This document shows, in pieces, positions 17,407 to 25,625 of a DNA stretch of 56,925 nt. The stretch is taken from NCBI GenBank assembly GCA_964613235.1, contig CAZTGM010000004.1:1-56925 (forward strand). Direction: 5' to 3'. Within the stretch, counting starts at the first letter, position 1. Each line of letters starts with the position of its first letter. This DNA is from J005 sp964613235 (GTDB taxonomy: Bacteria; Pseudomonadota; Zetaproteobacteria; Mariprofundales; Mariprofundaceae). The notes beneath the pieces were generated by a model. The model worked only from the letters and a program-made list of their open reading frames with translations, was not told the origin of the DNA and ran no database searches. The translations under genes were made by a program, and so were the position numbers.

Positions 17407-18339
17407 TCAGTCAAGGACAAACCTGCCGGCAAATGACGCACCACGCAGATAATCCGCAGCAGACATTGCCTTCTTGCCTTCCGGTTGCAATTGCTCGATG
17501 CGATAGAGTGAGCCGTCGCCACATACGACCCGCATCATGCTTCCTTCTGTCAGCACGGTTCCCGGTGCAAACTCAACATGCGCATCCACCACGGTGCCAG
17601 AGATAATTTTCAGCCAGCGCCCCCCTGCCTTACAACGCGCGCCCGGGCGCGGACTGAAACAACGCACCAGACGGTCCACATGAACAGCAGGCTCCGTCCA
17701 GCGAATACATCGCTCATCATTGCGCAGCTTGGCCGCATACGTCACACCCTCGGTCGCTTGCGGCGTCGGCTGCAAGCCCTGTGCAATGTTCGGCAAGGTC
17801 TCCACCAGCAGCCCAGCGCCCATGTCGGCCAGTGCCGCCCATAACTCCGCACCGGTTATGTGTTCATCAATGGCAATCTTGCGACAGGCATAAATACCGC
17901 CGGTATCCAGTCCCTCTTCCATATGCATGATACATACGCCGGTTTCGAGATCGCCGGCCAGCAATGCCCGTTCGATCGGTGCCGCCCCGCGCCAGCGCGG
18001 CAACAGCGATGCATGCACATTGACCGGCGCAAGACGTGCTGCCTGCAGCCACGAAGGTGGCAACAGCATGCCGAAAGCCACCAACACCAGAAAATCGGCC
18101 TGTTTCTGCTGCAACCATTGCAGGGCTTCGTCATTGCCTTTCAGTGATAGCGGAGTAATCACATCGATACCAGCCTCAAGTGCCCGCTTCTTTATGGGTG
18201 ATGGCGTCAGTTTCATGCCGCGTCCGGCGCGACGGTCCGGCTGCGACACCACACCGACAACATCCATGCCCTCTGCCGCCAGCAAGGCATCCAGTGTCTG
18301 CACGGAAAATGCCGGCGTCCCGGCAAATACGATGCGCAT
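17407..18339 (-). CDS. fmt: Methionyl-tRNA formyltransferase
   Basis: A 310-residue enzyme that formylates initiator Met-tRNA. MRIVFAGTPAFSVQTLDALL at the start, the folate/catalytic loop VNVHASLLPRWRGAAPIERA and the adjacent MHMEEGLDTGGIY are diagnostic. The C-terminal tRNA-binding OB domain is complete. Its ATG overlaps the def stop by one base (TGATG), the usual def-fmt arrangement. Confidence 0.97.
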   Translation of the reverse strand: MRIVFAGTPAFSVQTLDALLAAEGMDVVGVVSQPDRRAGRGMKLTPSPIKKRALEAGIDVITPLSLKGNDEALQWLQQKQADFLVLVAFGMLLPPSWLQAARLAPVNVHASLLPRWRGAAPIERALLAGDLETGVCIMHMEEGLDTGGIYACRKIAIDEHITGAELWAALADMGAGLLVETLPNIAQGLQPTPQATEGVTYAAKLRNDERCIRWTEPAVHVDRLVRCFSPRPGARCKAGGRWLKIISGTVVDAHVEFAPGTVLTEGSMMRVVCGDGSLYRIEQLQPEGKKAMSAADYLRGASFAGRFVLD

Positions 18340-18887
18340 CAGCTTTTGTACCGTTTTTTCATTTTCTTCGTAATCAGGTTGCGTTTGAGCGGACTCAAGT
18401 AATCGATGAACAGGCGCCCTTCCAGATGATCGAACTCATGCTGCAGGGCCACGGCCTGAAAGCCTTCAAACTCCTGCTCATGCTTCATGCCCTCGGCATC
18501 ATACCAGCGCAGGCGAACAACGGCCGGACGTGTGACCTCGGCATAGGTTTCCGGCACCGACAGGCAGCCCTCCTCCCATGTCGCCATCTCCTCGCTTTTC
18601 CACAGGAATTCGGGATTGATCCATACGCGCAGATCACGCATCTCGCCACAGGCTTCTTCTTCCTTGTTATGCCGCACTTCCTCATTACGCCATACGATAT
18701 CGGTCACGGCAATGCGAAGAGACACGCCGATCTGCGGCGCCGCCAGGCCCACGCCCGGCGCGTCATACATCGTATCCGCCAGATCCTGAATGATAGCCTT
18801 GACCTCATCGGACAATGGGAAGTCAACGGATCTGGCCACCTCGCGCAGCCTGGCATCCGGATGAATCAGAATTTCGCGTACCGCCAT
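18339..18887 (-). CDS. def: Peptide deformylase
   Basis: A 182-residue metalloprotease that removes the N-formyl group from nascent proteins. All three motifs are present: GVGLAAPQIG, EEGCLSVP (metal-binding Cys) and QHEFDHLEG (HExxH-type, two His plus Glu). It is slightly longer than the E. coli enzyme because of a charged insert around RNEEVRHNKEEEACGEMRDL. It starts 2 nt after the tautomerase gene and is coupled to fmt. Confidence 0.96.
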   Translation of the reverse strand: MAVREILIHPDARLREVARSVDFPLSDEVKAIIQDLADTMYDAPGVGLAAPQIGVSLRIAVTDIVWRNEEVRHNKEEEACGEMRDLRVWINPEFLWKSEEMATWEEGCLSVPETYAEVTRPAVVRLRWYDAEGMKHEQEFEGFQAVALQHEFDHLEGRLFIDYLSPLKRNLITKKMKKRYKS

Positions 18888-18889
18888 AA

Positions 18890-19228
18890 TCAGAATGTCC
18901 CGCCATTCCAGCCGAACATCGCCCGCTCGGGTGCCGCAAATTCAATATAAACCCGCTCTTTTGCAATACCCAACTTCTCATCCAGCAAGGCGCAGATGGC
19001 AGCCGACAAGCCGGCCGTCTGCGCTGTCGTCAGGCCCAGGCTTTTCAGTTGCACAAAGGCTACGGGTGCATCGGAGCCGGCAAACAGCATCGGCTGTTCA
19101 TCGGCCAGCGCCACCATGACATAACGTTCTGGCTTGCCCAGTGCTTCGGCAGCCAGCGTCGAACAGCGCTGCAAAAAAGCATCTTTATCCTCGACACGAA
19201 TATTGGTCTGCACATGCAGGTACGGCAT
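18890..19228 (-). CDS. MIF/phenylpyruvate tautomerase-like protein
   Basis: A 112-residue protein of the macrophage migration inhibitory factor family. It begins MPYLHVQTNIRV with the catalytic Pro2, and contains the family blocks YVMVALADEQPMLFAGSDAP and RVYIEFAAPERAMFGWNGGTF. Family members tautomerise keto-enol substrates such as phenylpyruvate; the natural substrate here is unknown. It is coupled on both sides: TAATG with the small membrane protein upstream, and 2 nt from def downstream. Confidence 0.88.
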   Translation of the reverse strand: MPYLHVQTNIRVEDKDAFLQRCSTLAAEALGKPERYVMVALADEQPMLFAGSDAPVAFVQLKSLGLTTAQTAGLSAAICALLDEKLGIAKERVYIEFAAPERAMFGWNGGTF

Positions 19229-19389
19229 TATTCATCCTCCTGTTTTGCCCGCGCCTCACGCAAACGACGGGCCAGTTCTTCGCGCTCGCGGTTTTTCTCG
19301 ATACGCATGCGTTTGGTCGCATAAAATGCAGCCCACCAGCAAAGAATACCCAGCACCAGCATAATCAGCCATAAGCCCCAATCGTCCAT
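19228..19389 (-). CDS. Small single-TM protein of the rnf operon (53 aa)
   Basis: 53 residues, read directly from the sequence. An N-terminal hydrophobic span (LWLIMLVLGILCWWAAFYA, about 6-24) is followed by a highly charged helix rich in Arg, Glu and Lys up to the terminal KQEDE, which looks like a short coiled coil in the cytoplasm. ATG 19389 overlaps the rnfE stop (TGATG) and has a perfect GGAGGT 6 nt upstream. Its TAA overlaps the tautomerase start. I do not recognise a family. It could be a small accessory subunit of the Rnf complex, or a membrane anchor in the processing-gene block that follows. Confidence 0.8.
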   Translation of the reverse strand: MDDWGLWLIMLVLGILCWWAAFYATKRMRIEKNREREELARRLREARAKQEDE

Positions 19390-20036
19390 CAGGATACCTC
19401 CGTTGCTGCGGACCCGGCCGCATGTTGTGCCTGCTGTGCGCGTGCAGCACGACGTTGATTCAATGCATTGATCGCTGCCAGAATAAAGCCAAGCGCGATG
19501 AAGGCCCCCGGCGGCAAAATAAACATCAGCATGTCCGGATAGCCCTCGCCGAATACATCGAAACCGAACACCTCACCCTGCCCGAGCAATTCCCTGACCG
19601 CACCCAGCAGTACCAGGGCAAAGGTGAAGCCGGCGCCAACGGCCAGCGCATCAATGCAGGAATCCAGTGGCGAATTCTTGCTGGCAAACGCTTCCGCGCG
19701 CCCCATGATGGCGCAATTGACAACAATCAGCGGAATAAACAGGCCCAGCACCAGATACATCTGATGCATCCAGGCATTCATCAGCATATCCACCACCGTC
19801 ACAAACGCGGCAATAATGGTGATATAGGCCGGAATGCGCACATGCGCCGGAATCACGCCGCGCACCAGTGATACCACCAGATTGGAGCCCAGCAGCACCA
19901 GCAGCGTTGCCGCCCCCATCCAGAAGCCGTTTTCAGCCGATGTCGTCACGCCGAGCAGCGGACACATGCCCAGCAATTGCACGAAAATCGTGTTATTGTT
20001 CCAAAAGCCATCTGCAACAATGTCCGATCGATTCAT
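19389..20036 (-). CDS. rnfE: Rnf electron-transport complex subunit E
   Basis: A 215-residue polytopic membrane subunit. The starting block NNNTIFVQLLGMCPLLGVTTS, GSNLVVSLVRGVIPAHVRIP and FIPLIVVNCAIMGRAEAFAS are conserved in RnfE/NqrD. The subunit forms the membrane core with RnfA that holds the [2Fe-2S] centre and ion path. The C-terminal tail is polar (RRAARAQQAQHAAG). It overlaps rnfG by 4 nt. Confidence 0.95.
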   Translation of the reverse strand: MNRSDIVADGFWNNNTIFVQLLGMCPLLGVTTSAENGFWMGAATLLVLLGSNLVVSLVRGVIPAHVRIPAYITIIAAFVTVVDMLMNAWMHQMYLVLGLFIPLIVVNCAIMGRAEAFASKNSPLDSCIDALAVGAGFTFALVLLGAVRELLGQGEVFGFDVFGEGYPDMLMFILPPGAFIALGFILAAINALNQRRAARAQQAQHAAGSAATEVS

Positions 20037-20659
20037 GGCTTGTGCTCCTCATCAGCTATCGGCTGCCGACGCATATCGGCCAGCAAACGCTCGCGATTAT
20101 CCGCAAAAAACGTTAAACCGGCATGAACAGCCTTGACCACGGCGCGTGGCGTAATCGTGGCACCGGTAAACTGATCGAAATCGCCGCCATCTTTCTTTAC
20201 CGCCCATTTCGTATGCTGCAGGTCCTTGCCGGCAAAGGCATCGATCCATGTCTGGTTAAGCACAATCCCGTCGCCAAGTCCCGGCGTTTCGCGATGATCG
20301 GTCACACGCACCGCATGCAGCACACTGTCCGGCTCCACGGCCATGAGAATCCGGATCGAGCCGGAATAGCCATCCGGTGCAATTTCTTCCCAAGCAAGCG
20401 CCAGCACGCGTCCATGACGGTCCCTAGCCGGATAGACCTTCAGGTCCGCCCCGTCCCGCTGCACAATAATCATATCCTGCTGCGGGTCATTCGCATGCTC
20501 CGGCAGCACCTGCATCAGCGCCTGATGCAATGCCTTGCGTTGTGCCTCAGCAATCGGTGCACGGGTAAACATATCCGTTGTCGCCAGCAATGCTGTCGCC
20601 AGCACAGCTACAGCGAACAGTGCCAGCACCATATGCCGTTGTTCCCGGTCCAGCATCAT
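20033..20659 (-). CDS. rnfG: Rnf electron-transport complex subunit G (covalent FMN)
   Basis: A 208-residue protein with one N-terminal TM (HMVLALFAVAVLATALLA) and a periplasmic FMN-binding domain. The flavinylation motif DQFTGATITP is intact, with the threonine in TGATIT the expected FMN carrier. Two consecutive ATGs (20659 and 20656) overlap the rnfD stop. The open frame up to 20875 lies inside rnfD and is not part of the gene. Confidence 0.94.
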   Translation of the reverse strand: MMLDREQRHMVLALFAVAVLATALLATTDMFTRAPIAEAQRKALHQALMQVLPEHANDPQQDMIIVQRDGADLKVYPARDRHGRVLALAWEEIAPDGYSGSIRILMAVEPDSVLHAVRVTDHRETPGLGDGIVLNQTWIDAFAGKDLQHTKWAVKKDGGDFDQFTGATITPRAVVKAVHAGLTFFADNRERLLADMRRQPIADEEHKP

Positions 20660-21714
20660 TCGTCCGCCCCATGGCCATAAATGCGCGGCCGGCAATAGTG
20701 ATCGATCAGCGGCACGGCGCAGTTCATCAGCACGACGGCAAACATTGCACCTTCCGGATAACCGCCGAACGAACGGATACACCAGGTTAACACGCCGCAA
20801 CCGATACCGAACACGATCTGCCCGGCAGGTGTTACCGGCGAAGACACCGGGTCGGTAGCCATAAAAAACGCGCACAAAATCAAACCACCGGCCAACAAAT
20901 GAAACATCGGCGGTGCAAAATGATTCGGATCAAACGTATTGAACACAGCCGCCAGCAGCAGCACCGTGACCAGATAAGCGAACGGGATATGCCAGGTAAT
21001 CGTATGCCGGGCCAGCAGATAAATGCCGCCGATCAACAGGGCCAGTGCACTGGTTTCACCCAGGCTTCCCGCCTCGCTGCCGAGAAAGGCATCCAGATAG
21101 CTATACTGATAGGCCGCCAGCGCCTCCTGTACGCCGATGCCACGCGTCCATTCCGTTTTCACATGCCCAAGCGGACTGGCCATCGTCACCGCATCCAGCG
21201 TCAGACCAAGCGCCTGCGGACCATGCAGGAAAAATGCCAGACACAGCTGAAAATCGTACAGGTCCAGCGATACCGAAGACGCACTCATCGGCACCAGCCA
21301 GGCGGTCATATTTAACGGAAAGGAAATCAACAGGATCACCCGTGCGGACAGCGCCGGATTAAACAGATTATAACCAAGGCCACCATACACCTGTTTGCCC
21401 AGTACAATGGCAAATACACTGCCCAGCACAACCATCCACCACGGCAGGGCTGCGGGCAACGTCAGTGCCAGCAACAGGCCGGTCAGCGCAGCGGAACCGT
21501 CGAATACCGCGGCCCTACTGCGCCCCATCCAGCGCAAACATAAGGCCTCGGTCAACATACAACTGAACACGGCTGTCGATATCGATAAAAAGGCCAGCCA
21601 GCCGAACAGGTACACAGCCGCCACCGTGGCTGGCAGCAGCGCCAGAATCACCGTCAGCATGGTCAGGCGAATGGAATCGCCGTTATGAATATGCGGCGAG
21701 CTGATGATCGGCAT
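20656..21714 (-). CDS. rnfD: Rnf electron-transport complex subunit D
   Basis: A 352-residue polytopic subunit of the RnfD/NqrB family with blocks GKQVYGGLGYNLFNPALSAR and FFMATDPVSSPVTPAGQIVF. It normally carries a covalent FMN on a threonine in the periplasmic loop. Here the corresponding loop reads LDAVTMASPLGHVKTEW, placing Ser180 (codon AGT) where I expect the FMN-bearing Thr. Flavinylation is therefore uncertain. It starts at the rnfC stop. Confidence 0.94.
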   Translation of the reverse strand: MPIISSPHIHNGDSIRLTMLTVILALLPATVAAVYLFGWLAFLSISTAVFSCMLTEALCLRWMGRSRAAVFDGSAALTGLLLALTLPAALPWWMVVLGSVFAIVLGKQVYGGLGYNLFNPALSARVILLISFPLNMTAWLVPMSASSVSLDLYDFQLCLAFFLHGPQALGLTLDAVTMASPLGHVKTEWTRGIGVQEALAAYQYSYLDAFLGSEAGSLGETSALALLIGGIYLLARHTITWHIPFAYLVTVLLLAAVFNTFDPNHFAPPMFHLLAGGLILCAFFMATDPVSSPVTPAGQIVFGIGCGVLTWCIRSFGGYPEGAMFAVVLMNCAVPLIDHYCRPRIYGHGADE

Positions 21715-23240
21715 CAGGATGCCTCCTTGTCGGCCGAATCATTGCCAGAAGATTCGGCTGGCGCATGCGTCTTGCGCACACGCGAACGTCGCGCTGCCTT
21801 AGCCTGTTTTTCGCGTTCCAGCCGCTGCTCGCGGGCTTCCGAACGCAGCCTCGATTCATCGGCAAAGGCTTCGGAACGCCGGATCTGCGCCAACTGTCCC
21901 TTGCCATAACGAAAATAATGTACCAGCGGAATCGTCGATGGACAGACATAGGAACAGCAACCGCACTCGATGCAATCGAACAACTGATACTGTTCGGCCC
22001 GCGCGAATTCGTCATTGCGGCAATGATCCGCCAGCAGATTGGGCACCAGCATCGCCGGGCAAACCTCGCTGCAATGACCGCAGCGGATACATGGTTGCTC
22101 ACTGGTCTGCATGCTACTCATCTGCTGCTCAGGGATAGCAAGCAGGCCATTGGTCGCTTTCACTACCGGCACATCGATATTGCGCAACCGTTCACCCATC
22201 ATCGGGCCACCATGAATGATCTGAATATTACGCAGATCTTCCAGGCCTCGCTCGGCCAGCACGAAACGCGTCGGTGTACCGAAACGCACACGCAGATTAC
22301 CCGGCCTGGGCACAGCTTCGCCGGATACAGTGACCACGCGCTCGGTCAGTGCCCTGCCATGGCGAACGGCATGATAAACTGCCTGCACTGTTGTCACATT
22401 CTGGCACAACACGCCAATATGCACCGGGAGCTTTCCGGCCGGTACTTCCCTGCCGGTCACGGCCTGAATCAGTTGTTTTTCACTGCCTTGTGGATAACGC
22501 GTCGGCAAAACAGTAACCCGCACGCCATCGATATTCGCAGCCACAACAGCCTTGCGCATTGTTTCCACAGCATCCGGTTTGTTATCCTCGATGGCAATGA
22601 CCGCCTCCCGGGCACCAACCATATACCGAACAATGGCCAGCCCTGCCACAATTTCGTCGGCATGCTCGAGCATCATGCGATGGTCGGTGGTCAGATAGGG
22701 TTCACATTCGATGCCGTTAAGAATCACCATTTCCACCGCATTGCGCTGGTCGCGAACCAGTTTGATGAATGTTGGAAACACGGCGCCGCCCAACCCCACC
22801 AGACCGCACATGCGAATCCGTTCACGCAATTCTCCCGGATCGCGCTCCGCCCAGTCCGACCAGGGCTCCAGTGTTTCGCTGGCATCATCGCCATCCGGCT
22901 CGATAAAGATACACGGCAAACCCATACCGGACGGATGGGCAATTCTGTGTTCCTCAATTTTGACCACTTTACCCGAAGCCGAAGCATGCACGGGTGCCGC
23001 CACATAGCCTTCTGCGCGGGCAATTTTCTGCCCGCGCTTCACATAATCGCCGACATGCACCAGCGGCATACAGGCTTCGCCGATATGCTGCTTCATCGGC
23101 AGGATCAGTATCGGCGACAAGGCACAGTCCTCAATGGCCATAGACCCGGTCAGCTTGCGCTGATCCAGTTCAACACCACCATGAAAACCGAACGGCATCA
23201 TGCCCAGTTTGCGAGACAACTTCTTAAGCAGCGCTGGCAT
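21714..23240 (-). CDS. rnfC: Rnf electron-transport complex subunit C
   Basis: A 508-residue peripheral subunit. The N-terminal FHGGVELDQRK block is followed by the NADH/FMN-binding region (VILNGIECEPYLTTDHRMML), an SLBB-like part, and two 4Fe-4S clusters in CIRCGHCSEVCP and CIECGCCSYVCP. The C-terminal 80 residues are a charged Arg/Glu/Ala-rich extension as in many RnfC proteins. It is the NADH-side module. ATG 23240 has AAGGAG 6 nt upstream and overlaps rnfB by 17 nt. The longer frame to 23309 is rejected. Confidence 0.95.
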   Translation of the reverse strand: MPALLKKLSRKLGMMPFGFHGGVELDQRKLTGSMAIEDCALSPILILPMKQHIGEACMPLVHVGDYVKRGQKIARAEGYVAAPVHASASGKVVKIEEHRIAHPSGMGLPCIFIEPDGDDASETLEPWSDWAERDPGELRERIRMCGLVGLGGAVFPTFIKLVRDQRNAVEMVILNGIECEPYLTTDHRMMLEHADEIVAGLAIVRYMVGAREAVIAIEDNKPDAVETMRKAVVAANIDGVRVTVLPTRYPQGSEKQLIQAVTGREVPAGKLPVHIGVLCQNVTTVQAVYHAVRHGRALTERVVTVSGEAVPRPGNLRVRFGTPTRFVLAERGLEDLRNIQIIHGGPMMGERLRNIDVPVVKATNGLLAIPEQQMSSMQTSEQPCIRCGHCSEVCPAMLVPNLLADHCRNDEFARAEQYQLFDCIECGCCSYVCPSTIPLVHYFRYGKGQLAQIRRSEAFADESRLRSEAREQRLEREKQAKAARRSRVRKTHAPAESSGNDSADKEAS

Positions 23241-23808
23241 GCTGACTCCTTCTTTCCTGCCCCAGCCTGGCCCGACTGGTATCCGGCAACGGCCATGCCC
23301 AATGCTCAATCAGTTCCGGTTTCAGCAACATATCGATACAGTCCACGGGGCAAGGCTCGACACACAATGTGCAACCAGTGCAATGATCGACAATGACCGT
23401 ATGATATTGCTTGGGAGCACCGACAATCGCATCCACCGGACAGGCCTTGATACACAGCGTGCAGCCGATGCATTCATCCTCGCGAATAAATGCCAGCATC
23501 GGTGCGGCGGCCTCTTCTTCCAGCGATTTGGGCTCCATGCCCATGAGATCGGCGATTTGCAGCATCGTCCGTTCACCGCCCGGCACACAATGATTCACTT
23601 CCGCCTCGCCGGCGGCCACGGCCTCGGCATAGGGCTTGCAGCCCGGATAACCACACTGACCGCACTGCGTCTGTGGCAGCAGTGCGTCGATCTTTTCCAC
23701 CATCGGGTCGCCTTCCACGCGAAAGACCTTCTGGGCAATGGCCAATACCACGCCGGCCATCAATGCAAATGCCCCCAGGCTCAATACTGCGGCAATAAAC
23801 TGCGTCAT
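23224..23808 (-). CDS. rnfB: Rnf electron-transport complex subunit B
   Basis: A 194-residue iron-sulphur subunit. An N-terminal membrane anchor (about 5-28) is followed by a Fe-S motif with Cys49, 52, 57 and 74 (QCGQCGYPGCKPY) and two ferredoxin 4Fe-4S motifs at Cys113-123 and Cys143-153 (CIGCTLCIKACP, CTGCTLCVEPCP). It is the ferredoxin-interacting subunit. rnfA ends 6 nt upstream. Confidence 0.95.
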   Translation of the reverse strand: MTQFIAAVLSLGAFALMAGVVLAIAQKVFRVEGDPMVEKIDALLPQTQCGQCGYPGCKPYAEAVAAGEAEVNHCVPGGERTMLQIADLMGMEPKSLEEEAAAPMLAFIREDECIGCTLCIKACPVDAIVGAPKQYHTVIVDHCTGCTLCVEPCPVDCIDMLLKPELIEHWAWPLPDTSRARLGQERRSQHASAA

Positions 23809-23814
23809 CGGCTG

Positions 23815-24396
23815 CTAGATCTTGACCAGACCGGAAAAGCCCATGAACGCCAGCGACATCATACCAGCCGTGATCAATGCCACCGGCGAGCCTTTGAATA
23901 CCGCCGGCACCGGCGCATAATCGATGCGTTCGCGCAAACCCGAAAACAATACCAGCACCAGCGCAAAACCCAGCGCTGCGCCAAAGCCATACAGAACAGA
24001 ACTGACAAAGCCCTGCTCCTGCTGAACATTCAACAACGCCACGCCCAGCACGGCGCAATTGGTCGTAATCAGCGGCAGAAAGATCCCCAGCGCCTGATAC
24101 AGCACGGGACTGCTCTTGTGAATCATCATCTCAATGAACTGCACCAGCGAGGCGATGATCAGAATGAAGAAAATCGTCTGCAGATACAACAGATCGAGCG
24201 GCACAAGAATATAGGTCTGCACCAGCCAGGAGGCCGTCGAAGCCAGTGTCATGACAAACATGACTGCAAACGACATGCCGATCGCCGTCTCCAGCTTGCC
24301 GGATACGCCGAGGAACGGACAGATGCCGAGAAACTTGGTCAACACATAATTGTTCACCAGTACGGCAGATACGAGAATCAGGGCAAATTCAGCCAT
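23815..24396 (-). CDS. rnfA: Rnf electron-transport complex subunit A
   Basis: A 193-residue polytopic subunit, the same length as E. coli RsxA. NNYVLTKFLGICPFLGVSGK and FLPLITTNCAVLGVALLN are diagnostic, with the cysteines that ligate the intramembrane [2Fe-2S] cluster shared with RnfE. ATG 24396 gives the family length; the frame opens to 24447. First gene of the rnf run, facing away from mrp across a 137-nt gap. Confidence 0.95.
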   Translation of the reverse strand: MAEFALILVSAVLVNNYVLTKFLGICPFLGVSGKLETAIGMSFAVMFVMTLASTASWLVQTYILVPLDLLYLQTIFFILIIASLVQFIEMMIHKSSPVLYQALGIFLPLITTNCAVLGVALLNVQQEQGFVSSVLYGFGAALGFALVLVLFSGLRERIDYAPVPAVFKGSPVALITAGMMSLAFMGFSGLVKI

Positions 24397-24483
24397 AGCG
24401 CGCAAGTATAGGGCCTGGCAGGCCGCCCGTACACCAATGATGACCACACTTTGACACGGGTGAATTCATGCCGCATGGAATTG

Positions 24484-24511
24484 TTGACAGTTTTAGTCGG
24501 GATTATAAAGA
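24484..24511 (+). promoter_or_regulatory. Candidate promoter for mrp
   Basis: TTGACA (24484-24489) is followed after 16 nt by TAAAGA (24506-24511), or after 14 nt by the better-looking TATAAA. It lies 22 nt before the mrp start. Spacing or -10 quality is imperfect either way. A second TTGACA at 24451 has no convincing -10. No clear promoter for rnfA was found on the other strand. Confidence 0.35.
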
Positions 24512-24533
24512 TCGCCCTCCCGCTGGAGGTAGC

Positions 24534-25604
24534 ATGGTTTCACAGGACGACATCAAACAGGCGCTGTCACACATCATCGATCCCGATTTCGGCAAGGACA
24601 TTGTCAGCCTTGGTTTTGTCAAACAGATCGACATTCAGGGTGATCGGGTTGCCGTGACCATCGAACTGACTACGCCAGCCTGTCCGATCAAGGAAGAATT
24701 CCGCCGTCAGGCAGAACAGGCCATCCTGACACTGTATGGCATTCGCCAGGTTGATGTCACCATGACCTCGCGCGTCAGCGGCCAACCGCAGGTCACAGCC
24801 CACATCCCCGGTGTAGCCAATATCATCGCGGTGGCCTCCGGCAAAGGTGGCGTCGGCAAATCGACAACGGCCGTCAACCTGGCCGTCGCCATGGCCCAGA
24901 CCGGCGCCCGCGTCGGCCTGCTCGACGCCGACATTTACGGTCCGTCGATTCCGCGCATGATGAATCTGGCCGGCTTGAAACCGCAGGTTCACGAGCGAAC
25001 CCTGCAACCACTGGAAAATTACGGCGTCAAAACCATTTCCATCGGTTATATGATCGATGAGGATCAGGCCACCATCTGGCGTGGACCGATGGTGTCGGGC
25101 GCGGTCATGCAATTACTCAACGATGTGGCCTGGGGCGAACTCGACTACCTGTTCATCGACCTGCCACCGGGCACCGGTGATATCCACCTGACGCTGGCCC
25201 AGAAAGTGCCGATGACCGGCGCTGTTGTCGTCACAACCCCGCAGGACATCGCCCTGCTGGATGCGCGCAAGGGCATTGCCATGTTCGACAAGGTGAATAT
25301 CCCGACCCTCGGTCTTGTCGAGAACATGAGCGTGTTCGTCTGTCCGCATTGCGGCGGGGCTTCCCATATCTTCGCTGAAGGTGGCGCCGATAAACTGGCC
25401 GGGCAACAGCATGTCCCCGTGCTTGCGCATATCCCGCTGGATATTCGCACCCGTCAGAACTCCGATGCCGGCACGCCGATCGTGGCTGCACATCCCGACA
25501 GCAGTCAGGCAAAAGCATACCACGAACTGGTTGGCAAGGTCGCGCAACGCATCAGCGTGTTAAACGCCAGAAAGATCGATATTCCGGTGGTTGTAAAGAA
25601 TTAG
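24534..25604 (+). CDS. mrp: Mrp/ApbC/NBP35-type iron-sulphur cluster carrier ATPase
   Basis: 356 residues. The N-terminal MIP18/DUF59 domain (about 1-85, DPDFGKDIVSLGFVKQI and TTPACPIKEEF) is joined to a P-loop ATPase with deviant Walker A ASGKGGVGKSTTAVNLA, LLDADIYGPS and IDLPPGTGD. The cluster-binding CPHC is in VFVCPHCGGASHIF. It loads or transfers Fe-S clusters in the cytosol and lies divergent from the Fe-S-rich rnf genes. ATG 24534 has GGAGGT 3 nt upstream. It is one of few plus-strand genes. Confidence 0.95.
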   Translation: MVSQDDIKQALSHIIDPDFGKDIVSLGFVKQIDIQGDRVAVTIELTTPACPIKEEFRRQAEQAILTLYGIRQVDVTMTSRVSGQPQVTAHIPGVANIIAVASGKGGVGKSTTAVNLAVAMAQTGARVGLLDADIYGPSIPRMMNLAGLKPQVHERTLQPLENYGVKTISIGYMIDEDQATIWRGPMVSGAVMQLLNDVAWGELDYLFIDLPPGTGDIHLTLAQKVPMTGAVVVTTPQDIALLDARKGIAMFDKVNIPTLGLVENMSVFVCPHCGGASHIFAEGGADKLAGQQHVPVLAHIPLDIRTRQNSDAGTPIVAAHPDSSQAKAYHELVGKVAQRISVLNARKIDIPVVVKN

Positions 25605-25625
25605 GGCCTGGTCCCGCGCACCAGA

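Noticed and set aside
21765..23396. A 543-codon open frame on the plus strand
   Set aside because: It lies entirely opposite rnfC and the end of rnfB, has no recognisable domains and has His/Gln/Arg-rich shadow composition. The minus-strand genes carry clear Fe-S and NADH motifs.
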